From NCBI RefSeq assembly GCF_008367235.1, contig NZ_VTZS01000003.1:372001-436000 (forward strand): DNA of 64,000 bases, in the 5' to 3' direction. The position numbers were made by a program, and so were the translations under genes. A model generated the notes under the pieces. It was not told where the DNA came from. It did no database searches and saw nothing but the letters and a program-made list of their open reading frames with translations. Positions 55,322 through 63,840 of this stretch are shown piece after piece. Position 1 is the first letter of the stretch. Every line of letters begins with the position of its first letter. Origin of the DNA: Pareuzebyella sediminis (GTDB taxonomy: Bacteria > Bacteroidota > Bacteroidia > Flavobacteriales > Flavobacteriaceae).

Positions 55322-56080
55322 TTAGTTTTTTACCCATTCGAGGCTATTTTTAAGAATCGTCCGATAGGCTTGAAGATCATGGGCCCGTTCATCATGACCC
55401 AATGTGTTGCCTACGATGGTCGCTTTAGGATGTTTGACCACCCACACCACAGGAAATTCTTCCCCCGACTCCAAGCCTTTGCCAACCGCTAACACCTCGA
55501 TATCGGTACCTTGGGGATCCCTCTCCCATCGGTAGAGCTCATCGACGATTCGAAATGTTTTCGGAACGCCTTTCATTATGGGATGATCAGGTTTGGAAAC
55601 TATAACCTCAAACTCCTGCAAGGCTTCGTGCGACCTTGAACCTCCACCGACAAGTTCTCGATTGTATTGTGGCCAATCTTCCCAGTTATACCATGTACTT
55701 GGATGATTGATCAATAAATTCAATCGGCCCTGATCGACTTCTTCGAAGATGGTCTTCTTGACCTCGTCGCCCAAGGGTTGGTTATTGGTCAACATTAAGA
55801 TATCAACGACGGGAACTAAATCGCCGATTTCTTTTACGTCCTCAGTGTAAATGACAGTATGCTGTCCGCTCTCGCTTAACAGCTCACCATCTGCAATTCC
55901 GAAAAATTTCAAAAAATCATGGGAGCCCCCTCCACCAGTAATAGCAATCTTTGTCGCTTGTTTGTCTTGCGAAATAAAATGTCCTGCCGATTTATCCGTA
56001 GTATAGGAGTTGGGTAGGTTCTGGGTCTTACAGCCTAGGCATGTACCTAATACAATCAATACAATTATGTTTCTTTTCAT
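55322..56080 (-). CDS. ThuA-domain lipoprotein
   Basis: A 252-residue exported protein with a lipobox near residue 17 (GTCLGCK) and a class I glutamine-amidotransferase-like ThuA fold. GGGGSHDFLKFFG opens the domain, and the family His lies in LLINHPSTWYNW near residue 137. Others occur in YRWERDPQG and VGNTLGHDERAHDL near 230. ThuA proteins act in sugar use and often accompany dehydrogenase-like and DUF1080 proteins, suggesting 3-keto-sugar steps. It is the last gene of the minus-strand cluster, 29 bases after the copper-domain protein. Confidence 0.83.
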   Translation of the reverse strand: MKRNIIVLIVLGTCLGCKTQNLPNSYTTDKSAGHFISQDKQATKIAITGGGGSHDFLKFFGIADGELLSESGQHTVIYTEDVKEIGDLVPVVDILMLTNNQPLGDEVKKTIFEEVDQGRLNLLINHPSTWYNWEDWPQYNRELVGGGSRSHEALQEFEVIVSKPDHPIMKGVPKTFRIVDELYRWERDPQGTDIEVLAVGKGLESGEEFPVVWVVKHPKATIVGNTLGHDERAHDLQAYRTILKNSLEWVKN

Positions 56081-56109
56081 TTTGTGTTTTTATCTATTTC
56101 AGTTACTTT

Positions 56110-58833
56110 TTAAGCCTCTATATCGGACGAATCGGGTGCGGTTACTATAATTTCACCTTGCATAAACCGCCAATGCCCGGGAAACGTACAAACAAACGGG
56201 TATGTGCCGGGCTCGTCCGGTAGTGTCAGTATAATCGATTCGCTCTCGTTCGGATCCAACATCGTTGTAGCCTTCAACACGTATCGGGATTTTGGCACAT
56301 AATCCATTTTTTCGGCTTCGGGTGTGGCTACGAATTTATCGACCAATGGACCAAAAACATCAAGGGTTCCAGGCGAAATGACCACCAAATTATGGGGCAT
56401 CTGATCTTTGTTCTCCAATCTGATTTCGATGGTTTGTCCCGCTTTCGCCCTTAGAACCGTTTTATCGAATGCCATTTCCTGTGGCACCGTTTTAATATCA
56501 AAAACAATATCTGCTTTGACATCACCTACTTTTCCTATGCCCACATCAACATATTGGTCTCCTCCGGTATTCACACAGCGCACCGCTATCACATTTTTCC
56601 CTGTTTTAAAAAGTTTGCCTTTTTCTTTGTCAAGCCGTATGTACTTATACACTCGTCCGCTCGAACCGGCCTCCGCCATAAGCTGCTGACCGTTGATAAA
56701 GATCTCATAGTCATCATCGTGTGCTATTTTAAGAACGGGTTCATCTATGGCTTCACCGATTTGAACTTCTTTTCTCAACCATAGCTCTTTGGTAGTCCAT
56801 TGGGTCTTGGCCTCCTCAATATTCTTGCCCCCAAACATACCTTCACCCGTTTCCCACGCTGTGTCGTCAAAACCTGCTGTCGTCCAATCTTCTCGTGGTT
56901 CATTCTCGGTGTAATGCCACACGGATTTCCCCTCCTGGGCCGAAGGGATGACCATCTCCACGGATGCTTCGTCAATAGTTTCGTAATTAAGCTCCCTGAA
57001 GTACATTTTCGCTGCCGACTTAAGCCATTTATCGGAGATAACGTCGGGGTCGGCCAACACCTTTTCCATTTCTGTATAGAGGCCGGCCGATTCCGGTAGT
57101 TCGCTAGCCCTAACAATGGCGGCCAGCCTAATCTGTGGGTTATTATGGGCCAATAGACCGGACTCGACCAATGTCTCGCTCCCCAAGGTCGTCTCTGGAA
57201 GCAGGGCCATGGCTGCACGTTTCACGGCGAAACTTTCGCTCTCTAGGCCTCTGACCAGGGTCTCGTGGACTTCGTTCTGCCCATCGAAGGCGCCCAGTCC
57301 GTCCAGCGTCCAAAGGGCATGCAACGCCGGTGCGTTAAGGCCATTCCCGTCAGTGTTTTCTCCGTTCACCGCCAGACTGAGCAAATTGGGCCTCAGCTCC
57401 TCTTTATGTTCTTCCACGATTAGTCGCTGGGCGGTTATCCTCCAGAAGAGGTTATCACTCTGCAGCGCCTCAAGTAACGCCTCGTTGTCGTTCCGATCCA
57501 GTCTGGTAATTTCAGAATCGTCCCTATCATCGTATTTAACGATATAGATACGTCCGTGGCCATAATCCCGCAAGGGGTTGATATGGGCGTTACCCTCACC
57601 TTTGTCGGCGTTCCAGATTTGATTTTCCATCCCCCGCTTATCGGGATTGTGTTGGATGACCGCATTGTACCAATCGGCTACCCATAAGTTGCCATCGGGG
57701 CCGGTCTCGGCGAAGACCGGGGCCGTCCACGCATCGGTACTAGCAAAAATATTGCCCCCATCGACTTCCTTATAGCCCGCTCCGTCCGTGACGATCTTTG
57801 CGATATGCACCAGATGGCCAGTGGGCTCGCAGACGTACATTTGGTTGCGGTACGCTTCCGGGTAGTTCCGGGCCGTATAAAAATTAGCGCCCGCCGCCGC
57901 GGTATAGCCCCCCCTGACGTCAACCTGTTGCAAGGGAACGGTGCCGACCGGGGAAATTTCATAATGCCCCTGTATAAAGTCTGCGTTGAGCGCCCATTCG
58001 GGCCTCTTTTCCAAATAAGCATAGTGTTTCAAGGGAATACCCACATAACAGGCGTGGTTGTTGTTGGCCGTCGAACCGAAAATCTCGAAATTCTCATTAT
58101 ACCCCATCCCCCATGTATTGTTGTCGAACTGGCCCACCGGCTCAAGAAAGGAACCGTCCTTGCCGAAACGGTAGACCCCCCTTTCGAATTTTACGGGGTT
58201 CCCGTCGAAATCGTTCTCAAAGCCCGAATAGCCGACGGCCCCCCAAAGGGCGTTGTCGATCCCGTAACGGAGGCTGGAGGGCCCTGCATGGGTGTCGAAT
58301 GTGCCGAAGCCGTCAAAGAGCACCGTACGCTTGTCCATTTTGTCATCGCCATCGGTGTCTTCCAAAAAAACCATTTCCGGTGCCTGGGATACTATAGCAC
58401 CGCCCTTAACCAAGACTATACCGGTCGATAGACTTTGTTCGGTCGCGAAATCGGTGAAAATATCGGCCTTGCCATCGCCATCGGTATCCTCACAAATGGT
58501 AATGCGGTCACCGCCCACATCATTGGCCAGGTCGTGTGGGTAATCCTTTGATTGTACCACCCAGAGCCTTCCCCTCTCATCCCAGGTAAAGGCGATGGGA
58601 TTGATGATATTTGGCTCGGCCGCGAACAGATGTGCGCTAAAGCCTTCGGGAAGCTGGATATGTCTTTGGGAATCCTCGGGCGACAAGGGGTCCTGCACCC
58701 TAGGTTCATCGCCCGAATAGGTCAACGGGGGCGGTGGCTGCTTCGTTCCTGTACAGGCCATAAAAAAAAGCGTTCCGCAAAGCACGGTCAGAACATCGGT
58801 TTTCATTTTTTTCATCTTTATATCTTTTTGCAT
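56110..58833 (-). CDS. PVC-type dehydrogenase-like protein with azurin-type copper domain
   Basis: A 907-residue lipoprotein (LFFMACTG). A six-bladed sorbosone-dehydrogenase-like propeller occupies about 50-420 (RGRLWVVQSKDYPHD, GIVLVKGGAIVSQAPEM, EPTGHLVHI). HEAT-like helices follow (about 440-620), then a jelly-roll sugar-binding-like domain (about 640-765) and a cupredoxin domain (about 775-900). Type 1 copper ligands are visible: His in MPHNLVV near 814, and Cys, His and Met in FVCTFPGHWRFMQG near 882-891. No CxxCH heme site is present, unlike many relatives. It probably oxidises a sugar or polyol and passes electrons to copper. Starts at 58833 or 58815 are both possible. Confidence 0.83.
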   Translation of the reverse strand: MQKDIKMKKMKTDVLTVLCGTLFFMACTGTKQPPPPLTYSGDEPRVQDPLSPEDSQRHIQLPEGFSAHLFAAEPNIINPIAFTWDERGRLWVVQSKDYPHDLANDVGGDRITICEDTDGDGKADIFTDFATEQSLSTGIVLVKGGAIVSQAPEMVFLEDTDGDDKMDKRTVLFDGFGTFDTHAGPSSLRYGIDNALWGAVGYSGFENDFDGNPVKFERGVYRFGKDGSFLEPVGQFDNNTWGMGYNENFEIFGSTANNNHACYVGIPLKHYAYLEKRPEWALNADFIQGHYEISPVGTVPLQQVDVRGGYTAAAGANFYTARNYPEAYRNQMYVCEPTGHLVHIAKIVTDGAGYKEVDGGNIFASTDAWTAPVFAETGPDGNLWVADWYNAVIQHNPDKRGMENQIWNADKGEGNAHINPLRDYGHGRIYIVKYDDRDDSEITRLDRNDNEALLEALQSDNLFWRITAQRLIVEEHKEELRPNLLSLAVNGENTDGNGLNAPALHALWTLDGLGAFDGQNEVHETLVRGLESESFAVKRAAMALLPETTLGSETLVESGLLAHNNPQIRLAAIVRASELPESAGLYTEMEKVLADPDVISDKWLKSAAKMYFRELNYETIDEASVEMVIPSAQEGKSVWHYTENEPREDWTTAGFDDTAWETGEGMFGGKNIEEAKTQWTTKELWLRKEVQIGEAIDEPVLKIAHDDDYEIFINGQQLMAEAGSSGRVYKYIRLDKEKGKLFKTGKNVIAVRCVNTGGDQYVDVGIGKVGDVKADIVFDIKTVPQEMAFDKTVLRAKAGQTIEIRLENKDQMPHNLVVISPGTLDVFGPLVDKFVATPEAEKMDYVPKSRYVLKATTMLDPNESESIILTLPDEPGTYPFVCTFPGHWRFMQGEIIVTAPDSSDIEA

Positions 58834-58887
58834 TTCTCGGCAACGTTCCTCGGCCCGCTACCCAATCTGTTATCGCTCACCTACATC

Positions 58888-59295
58888 CTATTTCGATCGG
58901 TAGCTGGCATAGGGCTCCTCGTCGCTCACATCGAGGGTGCCGGCCGCCCAACCCTCAGGAGGGGAGAGCACGGCCAAAAACTCGAGCGGCCCCTCGCCTG
59001 CATTGAAGGTGCCGTGCACCACATCGGCATCGATGTAGATCGAGTCACCTTCCTCCAGATATTGCATTTCACCTTCGATCCATTGTTCGGCCCTTCCTTT
59101 CAGGATGTAAAGGATCTCGTGCATTTCGGGATGCCTGTGGAAATCGTGCCCCTTACCTTCGGGCACCACCACTTTGACCATATAGGAGCGGACCCCTTCG
59201 ATTGTGTCAGGATGGTAATGCCAATAGTGGTCCCTACCAAACGCCTGTTCGAACATCAGATCCTTTTCCTTGCTGAATTTCCATTGCTCTGGCAT
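58888..59295 (-). CDS. Cupin-domain protein
   Basis: A 135-residue single-domain cupin. The first motif is GHDFHRHPEMHEILYILKG near residue 52, with three metal-binding His/Glu positions. The second is DADVVHGTFNAGEGPLEFL near 101. No signal peptide. It could be an isomerase, dioxygenase or lyase on a sugar acid or small acid, or a sensor. It starts 12 bases after the PEP-hydrolase-like gene, so is very likely in the same operon. Confidence 0.83.
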   Translation of the reverse strand: MPEQWKFSKEKDLMFEQAFGRDHYWHYHPDTIEGVRSYMVKVVVPEGKGHDFHRHPEMHEILYILKGRAEQWIEGEMQYLEEGDSIYIDADVVHGTFNAGEGPLEFLAVLSPPEGWAAGTLDVSDEEPYASYRSK

Positions 59296-59307
59296 TGCTG
59301 GTGGATT

Positions 59308-60168
59308 TTAGAGGGTTATCGACTTGAATTCCTTGGTGAGGTTCGTCAATGACTGTTCGACGCCCATCCGCTCCAAGGAGGAGGCCCCTACGAATCCGTG
59401 TAGCCCATCGGTATGTTCCAAGGCATAGCGCACGTCGTCAGGAGTATTGATCGGTCCTCCATGCGCCAGGAAAAAAGTATTTTTGTTGGCCTTTTTAACG
59501 GCATCGATAATCGCCTGGGTACGTTCCAGTGCGGCATCCATGGATACCGATGCATTGGTGACCCCGATCGATCCCCCTACCGTGGTGCCCACGTGGGCGA
59601 TAACGGCGTCGGCGCCCGCATCCGCCATTTGTACCGCCTCTTCAGGTTTGGCCACGTACACAATCGAAAAGAGATCCATTCGCGTTGCCAGGTCGACCAT
59701 GGCCACTTCCTTCTTGAAGCTCATACCCGTTTCTTCGAGCACGTTCCTAAAATGGCCGTCGATAATCGAATGTGTGGGGAAATTATTCACCCCGGAAAAG
59801 CCCATATCTTTCACCTGCCCCAAAAAGTGCCACATCCTGCGACGCGGGTCGCTACCGTGCACACCGCAGATTACGGGCACTTCCTCCACGATCGGAAGGA
59901 CTTCGAACTCCCCAATCTCCATGGCGACCGCATTGGCGTCTCCGTAGGCCATCATTCCGGCGGTAGACCCATGGCCCGACATTCTAAAACGGCCCGAATT
60001 GTAAATAATGATCAGATCGGCCCCGCCTTTTTCGATGAATTTTGCACTAATTCCCGTTCCAGCACCTGCAGCGATTATAGCTTTGTTGCTATCGACCACT
60101 TTTTGCAACCGATCCCTGACTTCCTGCTTCGTATAGGGGTTTCCCTTACCTGTCCACTTATTTGGCAT
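59308..60168 (-). CDS. PEP-hydrolase-like TIM-barrel protein (Tm-1 C-terminal half)
   Basis: A 286-residue protein of the phosphoenolpyruvate-hydrolase-like family, related to isocitrate lyase/PEP mutase barrels. It begins RDRLQKVVDSNKAIIAAGAGTG. Characteristic segments include ADLIIIYNSGRFRMSG, PVICGVHGSDPRR, GFSGVNNFPTHSIIDG and FFLAHGGPINTPDD. It corresponds to the C-terminal half of plant Tm-1; its N-terminal counterpart is the next gene upstream. The reaction is not established for bacteria. No signal peptide. Confidence 0.83.
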   Translation of the reverse strand: MPNKWTGKGNPYTKQEVRDRLQKVVDSNKAIIAAGAGTGISAKFIEKGGADLIIIYNSGRFRMSGHGSTAGMMAYGDANAVAMEIGEFEVLPIVEEVPVICGVHGSDPRRRMWHFLGQVKDMGFSGVNNFPTHSIIDGHFRNVLEETGMSFKKEVAMVDLATRMDLFSIVYVAKPEEAVQMADAGADAVIAHVGTTVGGSIGVTNASVSMDAALERTQAIIDAVKKANKNTFFLAHGGPINTPDDVRYALEHTDGLHGFVGASSLERMGVEQSLTNLTKEFKSITL

Positions 60169-60228
60169 ATTGTTCTTATTTTATGGTTTATGAATATAGT
60201 ACGTAATGTATACTTTAGATTTTGACAA

Positions 60229-61497
60229 TTACTGTGTTGTTTTTCTTTGCTCGATAAGAGTCAGTAGTTCTTTCGACACCTTATCCCCGAAATAGGGAGT
60301 GTTGATGTTGGCCTCTACCTCAATAATTTTAATCGCACGGACCACGTTCTTACGAATCGCTTCAAAGAGAACCCGATCGGTTTCAGGGTCATGGAAAATT
60401 TCACCCTCTCCTCCTATTTTTGAAAGTCCTCCCAATGGGAAGACCAAACAAACAGGACCCTTGGCAGCGTTCAGTTTTTCTGCCATTCTTTTTCCTAGAA
60501 TCCGGTTCTCTTCTTTATTGGTACGCATCAAAGTGACATCGGGTGCCCAGCTGAATAACTTCCGCCTTCTGTATTTCTCGGGAACCGAGTCTAAAGACCC
60601 GAAATTGACCATGTCGAGACATCCGGGCACTACCACCTGTGGTAGTCCGGATGCACCGGCAGCCGTCAAACGGGAAGGTCCGGCACTGCAAATGCCTCCG
60701 CAAAGGTCATCGGCCAGTTCGGTGGTGGTCAGATCCAAAACCGCATCGAACACCCCATCGGAAATCAAGGATTCCATAGTCATACCCCCAGTACCTACCG
60801 CGTGAAAAGATAAGACATCATACCCTTCCGATTTTAAAAGCTTACTGCATCTATCGGCACTAATAGAGGTGTTGCCGAAAACGCTGATCGCGACACTTCC
60901 TTTGACATCGGTATTTCCTCTAATTTTTGCGGATATCATTCCACAGATCGCCCCGGCAGACTGGCTCATCAAGACCCTGCTCATGTGATTCAAACCTGCC
61001 ACATCCACGATTGTGGGAACCAAAGTGATATCTTTATCCCCTATTTTCCCGGAGAGATCTTTTGTGGCCAAGGTGCTTAGACATAGTTTAGGGATACCAA
61101 AGGATAAGGCGCACATTGCCTTGATGGCTACAAATGTACCGCCACCGCCGCCCATTCCGATTATTCCGTCCACTTTATCATTCTGCTCTAGGTCTGCAAC
61201 GATTTTAGAGGCACCCTTCCCCATCACCTCCAATGCGTGGCCTCGATCTTTTTTTTCTCGGAGTACCGATAACTTTTGGCCGCCTGCCATTGCAACCTGT
61301 TCTGCCTCAAAAGTAACGGGAAATAATTGGGTCGTCCCCAGAACTCCAGTATTAACAGCAATTACTTCAACCCCATTGCTGAGCAAGCTTTGATATAAAT
61401 ATTCAAAATCCTCTGCTTTGGTATCAAAACAACCTATCATCACCACACGAGGTGCAATGGTTGTTCTTCGTTTCGGCTTTTTGGATGGGTTTTTCAT
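60229..61497 (-). CDS. Tm-1-like ATP-binding protein (UPF0261)
   Basis: A 422-residue cytoplasmic protein matching the N-terminal ATP-binding half of Tm-1. Landmarks are VVMIGCFDTKAEDFEYL at the start, IGMGGGGGTFVAIKAM near residue 115, SVFGNTSISADRCSKLL near 210 and FHAVGTGGMTMESLI near 232. Paired with the PEP-hydrolase-like gene it probably forms a two-subunit enzyme acting on a small carboxylate or sugar-derived compound. Its ATG lies 2 bases after the stop of the GH43 remnant, suggesting former translational coupling. Confidence 0.85.
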   Translation of the reverse strand: MKNPSKKPKRRTTIAPRVVMIGCFDTKAEDFEYLYQSLLSNGVEVIAVNTGVLGTTQLFPVTFEAEQVAMAGGQKLSVLREKKDRGHALEVMGKGASKIVADLEQNDKVDGIIGMGGGGGTFVAIKAMCALSFGIPKLCLSTLATKDLSGKIGDKDITLVPTIVDVAGLNHMSRVLMSQSAGAICGMISAKIRGNTDVKGSVAISVFGNTSISADRCSKLLKSEGYDVLSFHAVGTGGMTMESLISDGVFDAVLDLTTTELADDLCGGICSAGPSRLTAAGASGLPQVVVPGCLDMVNFGSLDSVPEKYRRRKLFSWAPDVTLMRTNKEENRILGKRMAEKLNAAKGPVCLVFPLGGLSKIGGEGEIFHDPETDRVLFEAIRKNVVRAIKIIEVEANINTPYFGDKVSKELLTLIEQRKTTQ

Positions 61498-61499
61498 TT

Positions 61500-62089
61500 T
61501 TATTTTGTCCGATTTAAAAAACGGAACGAGTCTTTATCTATGGTTAATCCGTCGTAATCTTTTCCCTTGTTTACAAAGTGTATTTTAACAATGGCCGTTC
61601 GCCTTGGCTGTACCATGCCGTTATTAAAATGGGTGTGCAATATAGTACATACCGTCTTTTTTATCAGTTATAACATCCCTATGCCCAGAGCCCTCTTTCC
61701 CCAAAACTTCTCGGGAAATGAATGGACTGTCTGCCAAATTCTTCCAAGGCCCAATTGGCTTGCCTCGTGACGAAACCAAAAGGGTAGTCAGGATTTCTGA
61801 AATCGTTCGCCGAATATATCAAATAATATAATCCCTTATGTTTTAGAACGGTCGGTCCCTCAGTGACTGGCCAATTCTTTAAATCTTGCGACGTATAGAC
61901 CAAGAAGCCCGTATCCCATTCCATTTTTGGGTTGCCGGTAGTTCCTTACAATTAATACCTACCAGCTGCCGAGAAAATAGTCAGGTCGGCTAGAAAGGTA
62001 CAGTCCGAACTATAGGATGTCCCTTTCTGTGAGAGCCCCGTGTGCGTGATTACGAGTAAGAGACACGATATCCCTTGTGATTGTTGCAT
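61500..62089 (-). pseudogene. Decayed GH43 glycoside hydrolase gene
   Basis: GH43-like pieces lie in order across frames: an exported-type N-terminus from ATG 62089 (QQSQGISCLLLVITHTGLSQ) into LADLTIFSAAGRY, then two in-frame stops at 61952-61954 and 61946-61948. The same frame resumes as GTTGNPKMEWDTGFLVYTSQ, jumps to GLYYLIYSANDFRNPDYPFG, and shifts frame near 61.69 kb into SGHRDVITDKKDGMYYIAHP. A second shift near 61.63 kb gives FNNGMVQPRRTAIVKIHF and the stop at 61500-61502. Total length is about 195 codons versus 300 or more for the family, so the middle is deleted. It sits between a sulfatase and the Tm-1-like gene. Confidence 0.8.
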
Positions 62090-62114
62090 TTGTAAAAATT
62101 CTTTTGTCTCCTCA

Positions 62115-63830
62115 TCAATTCGGAGCCGGGTACACTTGATAGGTATGGGCCAGACGCTCCCATTCTTCCTGTAATTGTTTCACCAACTCCTTATTTTTCA
62201 TTGCTACATCATGAATTTCAGTTTTATCGACAGCAAGATCATATAGTTCCCAAGGACTTTGTCCATCTAGCTTTACCAATTTCCAATTTGCTTTTCTCAG
62301 TGCCTTGGCACCAAAATGTTCCCAAAAAAAAGTGGCTTGTGTACCGCTCCTTGCTGTACCGTTTAAGATAGGCATTATGCTTTTTCCTGGAGAAGGTGTA
62401 ATGGCATGGCCTTTAAAGGTAGTAGGATACTTCCCTCCCGCAACATCGATACAGGTTGCCATTATGTCGGTTACATGGGCCGGAAGTTCCCTTACTGCTC
62501 CCTTTTCCTTTATTCCCCTAGGCCAAAAGGCGATGAAGGGGGTATTAATTCCTCCCTCAAAGACCCGTGCTTTCCAGTACCTAAAAGGGGTATTCACGGT
62601 ATGGGCCCAAGTAGGGCCAATACCCGAAACCACTGTTTGCGGGCCTGGTAATGCCTCTTTATCAACAGGAAAACTAACCATCTCTCCATTACGTGTACTT
62701 CCTGCCCTATCGAAACCTGGTCCGTATTTTGAAGGTCGCTCGGCACTCGCCCCATTGTCGGACAGAAACAAAATCAAGGTATTATCAAGCTCGCCACTCG
62801 ATTCAAGTTCATCTAAAAGCTTGCCTACCGACTTATCCAACAAATCGACCATCGCCGCATGCACTGCCATGGCACGGGCATCCCAATCCTTATCCGGATT
62901 GGTATTCCATTCTTTATTAGGAAACATAAAGTCAGGTAGTTCGGTCTCTCTCGAAATAATTCCCTTATTGATAAGACGTTCATACCTATCCCGTCGTATG
63001 GCTTTCCATCCTTTTTGGTAAACCTTCATGTATTTTTGAACCGCATCTTCCGGTGCCTGTAAAGGCCAATGGGGTGCACAATGGGCCACATATAAAAAGA
63101 AAGGATTTCTCTTTCTCGAGAACTGTTCTACATAAGCCACGGCAGAATCACAGATAGCTTTGGTATGATAATAGTCGTCAGGTACGTCCTTCACCTGTTC
63201 CGTACCATTGACCAAGCTAAAGGGATCAAAATAATCGACTACCCCCCAGAGGTTCCCATAATATTTATCGAACCCCCTAGCGGTAGGATAAGAATCCAAA
63301 TTCGAAAAAGGGCCGTTCTCTTCCTGATGGGAAAGCCATTTCAATTGTTTCTCCCCTCCCAGGTCGACTGTTTCAGAAACATGCCATTTACCTACCATGC
63401 CCGTTTGGTAACCCTGCTTTTTTAATACCTCTGCCAAGGTTACAGTATTGGGTTGAAGACTACCGCGATAACCTGGTAGGCCTGCGTCCATGGTCATTCG
63501 CCCCAATCCCGCCTGATGTGGATATAGGCCTGTCAATAAAGATGCCCGCGTCGGGCAACAACGGGATGTATTATAAAACGCATTGCTACGGACCCCGTTC
63601 AAAGCCAACCTGTCTAGGTTTGGGGTGTCGATTTCTCCACCATAGCAGCCCAAATCGGAAAAGCCCAAATCATCTGCCATGATAATGATGATGTTTGGCT
63701 TTGGATCAAAACCCTTCCCTTTTGGCTTTTGGTTGATTCCAGTTTCTCGATGTGCGGAATGAAGGCCAAAGCCCAAAAAGAGCGCTGCAATGACGAAAAA
63801 TATAACTGTTTTGGTCACAGGGGTATTCAA
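62115..63830 (-). CDS. Sulfatase (S1 family), exported
   Basis: A 571-residue sulfatase with an N-terminal hydrophobic signal (VIFFVIAALFLGFGLHSA). NIIIIMADDLGFSDLGCYGG gives the metal-site Asp pair. The formylglycine motif is CCPTRASLLTG near residue 87, with the modified Cys first. GMVGKWHVSE and LSDNGAS complete the site. It resembles arylsulfatase A-type S1 enzymes acting on polysaccharides. It is 10 bases downstream of the gene at the right edge and heads toward the GH43 remnant, pointing to sulfated-glycan use. Confidence 0.92.
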   Translation of the reverse strand: MNTPVTKTVIFFVIAALFLGFGLHSAHRETGINQKPKGKGFDPKPNIIIIMADDLGFSDLGCYGGEIDTPNLDRLALNGVRSNAFYNTSRCCPTRASLLTGLYPHQAGLGRMTMDAGLPGYRGSLQPNTVTLAEVLKKQGYQTGMVGKWHVSETVDLGGEKQLKWLSHQEENGPFSNLDSYPTARGFDKYYGNLWGVVDYFDPFSLVNGTEQVKDVPDDYYHTKAICDSAVAYVEQFSRKRNPFFLYVAHCAPHWPLQAPEDAVQKYMKVYQKGWKAIRRDRYERLINKGIISRETELPDFMFPNKEWNTNPDKDWDARAMAVHAAMVDLLDKSVGKLLDELESSGELDNTLILFLSDNGASAERPSKYGPGFDRAGSTRNGEMVSFPVDKEALPGPQTVVSGIGPTWAHTVNTPFRYWKARVFEGGINTPFIAFWPRGIKEKGAVRELPAHVTDIMATCIDVAGGKYPTTFKGHAITPSPGKSIMPILNGTARSGTQATFFWEHFGAKALRKANWKLVKLDGQSPWELYDLAVDKTEIHDVAMKNKELVKQLQEEWERLAHTYQVYPAPN

Positions 63831-63840
63831 GTTTCAACTT

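Noticed and set aside
57805-58431. Long plus-strand ORFs over the dehydrogenase-like gene
   Set aside because: They arise from high G+C and few stops; the minus-strand frame has clear domains and motifs.
56110-58833. Cytochrome c domain in the PVC-type protein
   Set aside because: No CxxCH motif anywhere in the 907 residues; the C-terminal site is a type 1 copper site.
58552-60225. Long plus-strand ORFs antisense to the cupin and PEP-hydrolase-like genes
   Set aside because: Composition is arginine- and histidine-rich with no motif, while the minus-strand products match known families.
61567-61770. Plus-strand 67-codon ORF in the GH43 region
   Set aside because: The minus strand shows recognisable GH43 segments in several frames, so this is an antisense by-product of the pseudogene.
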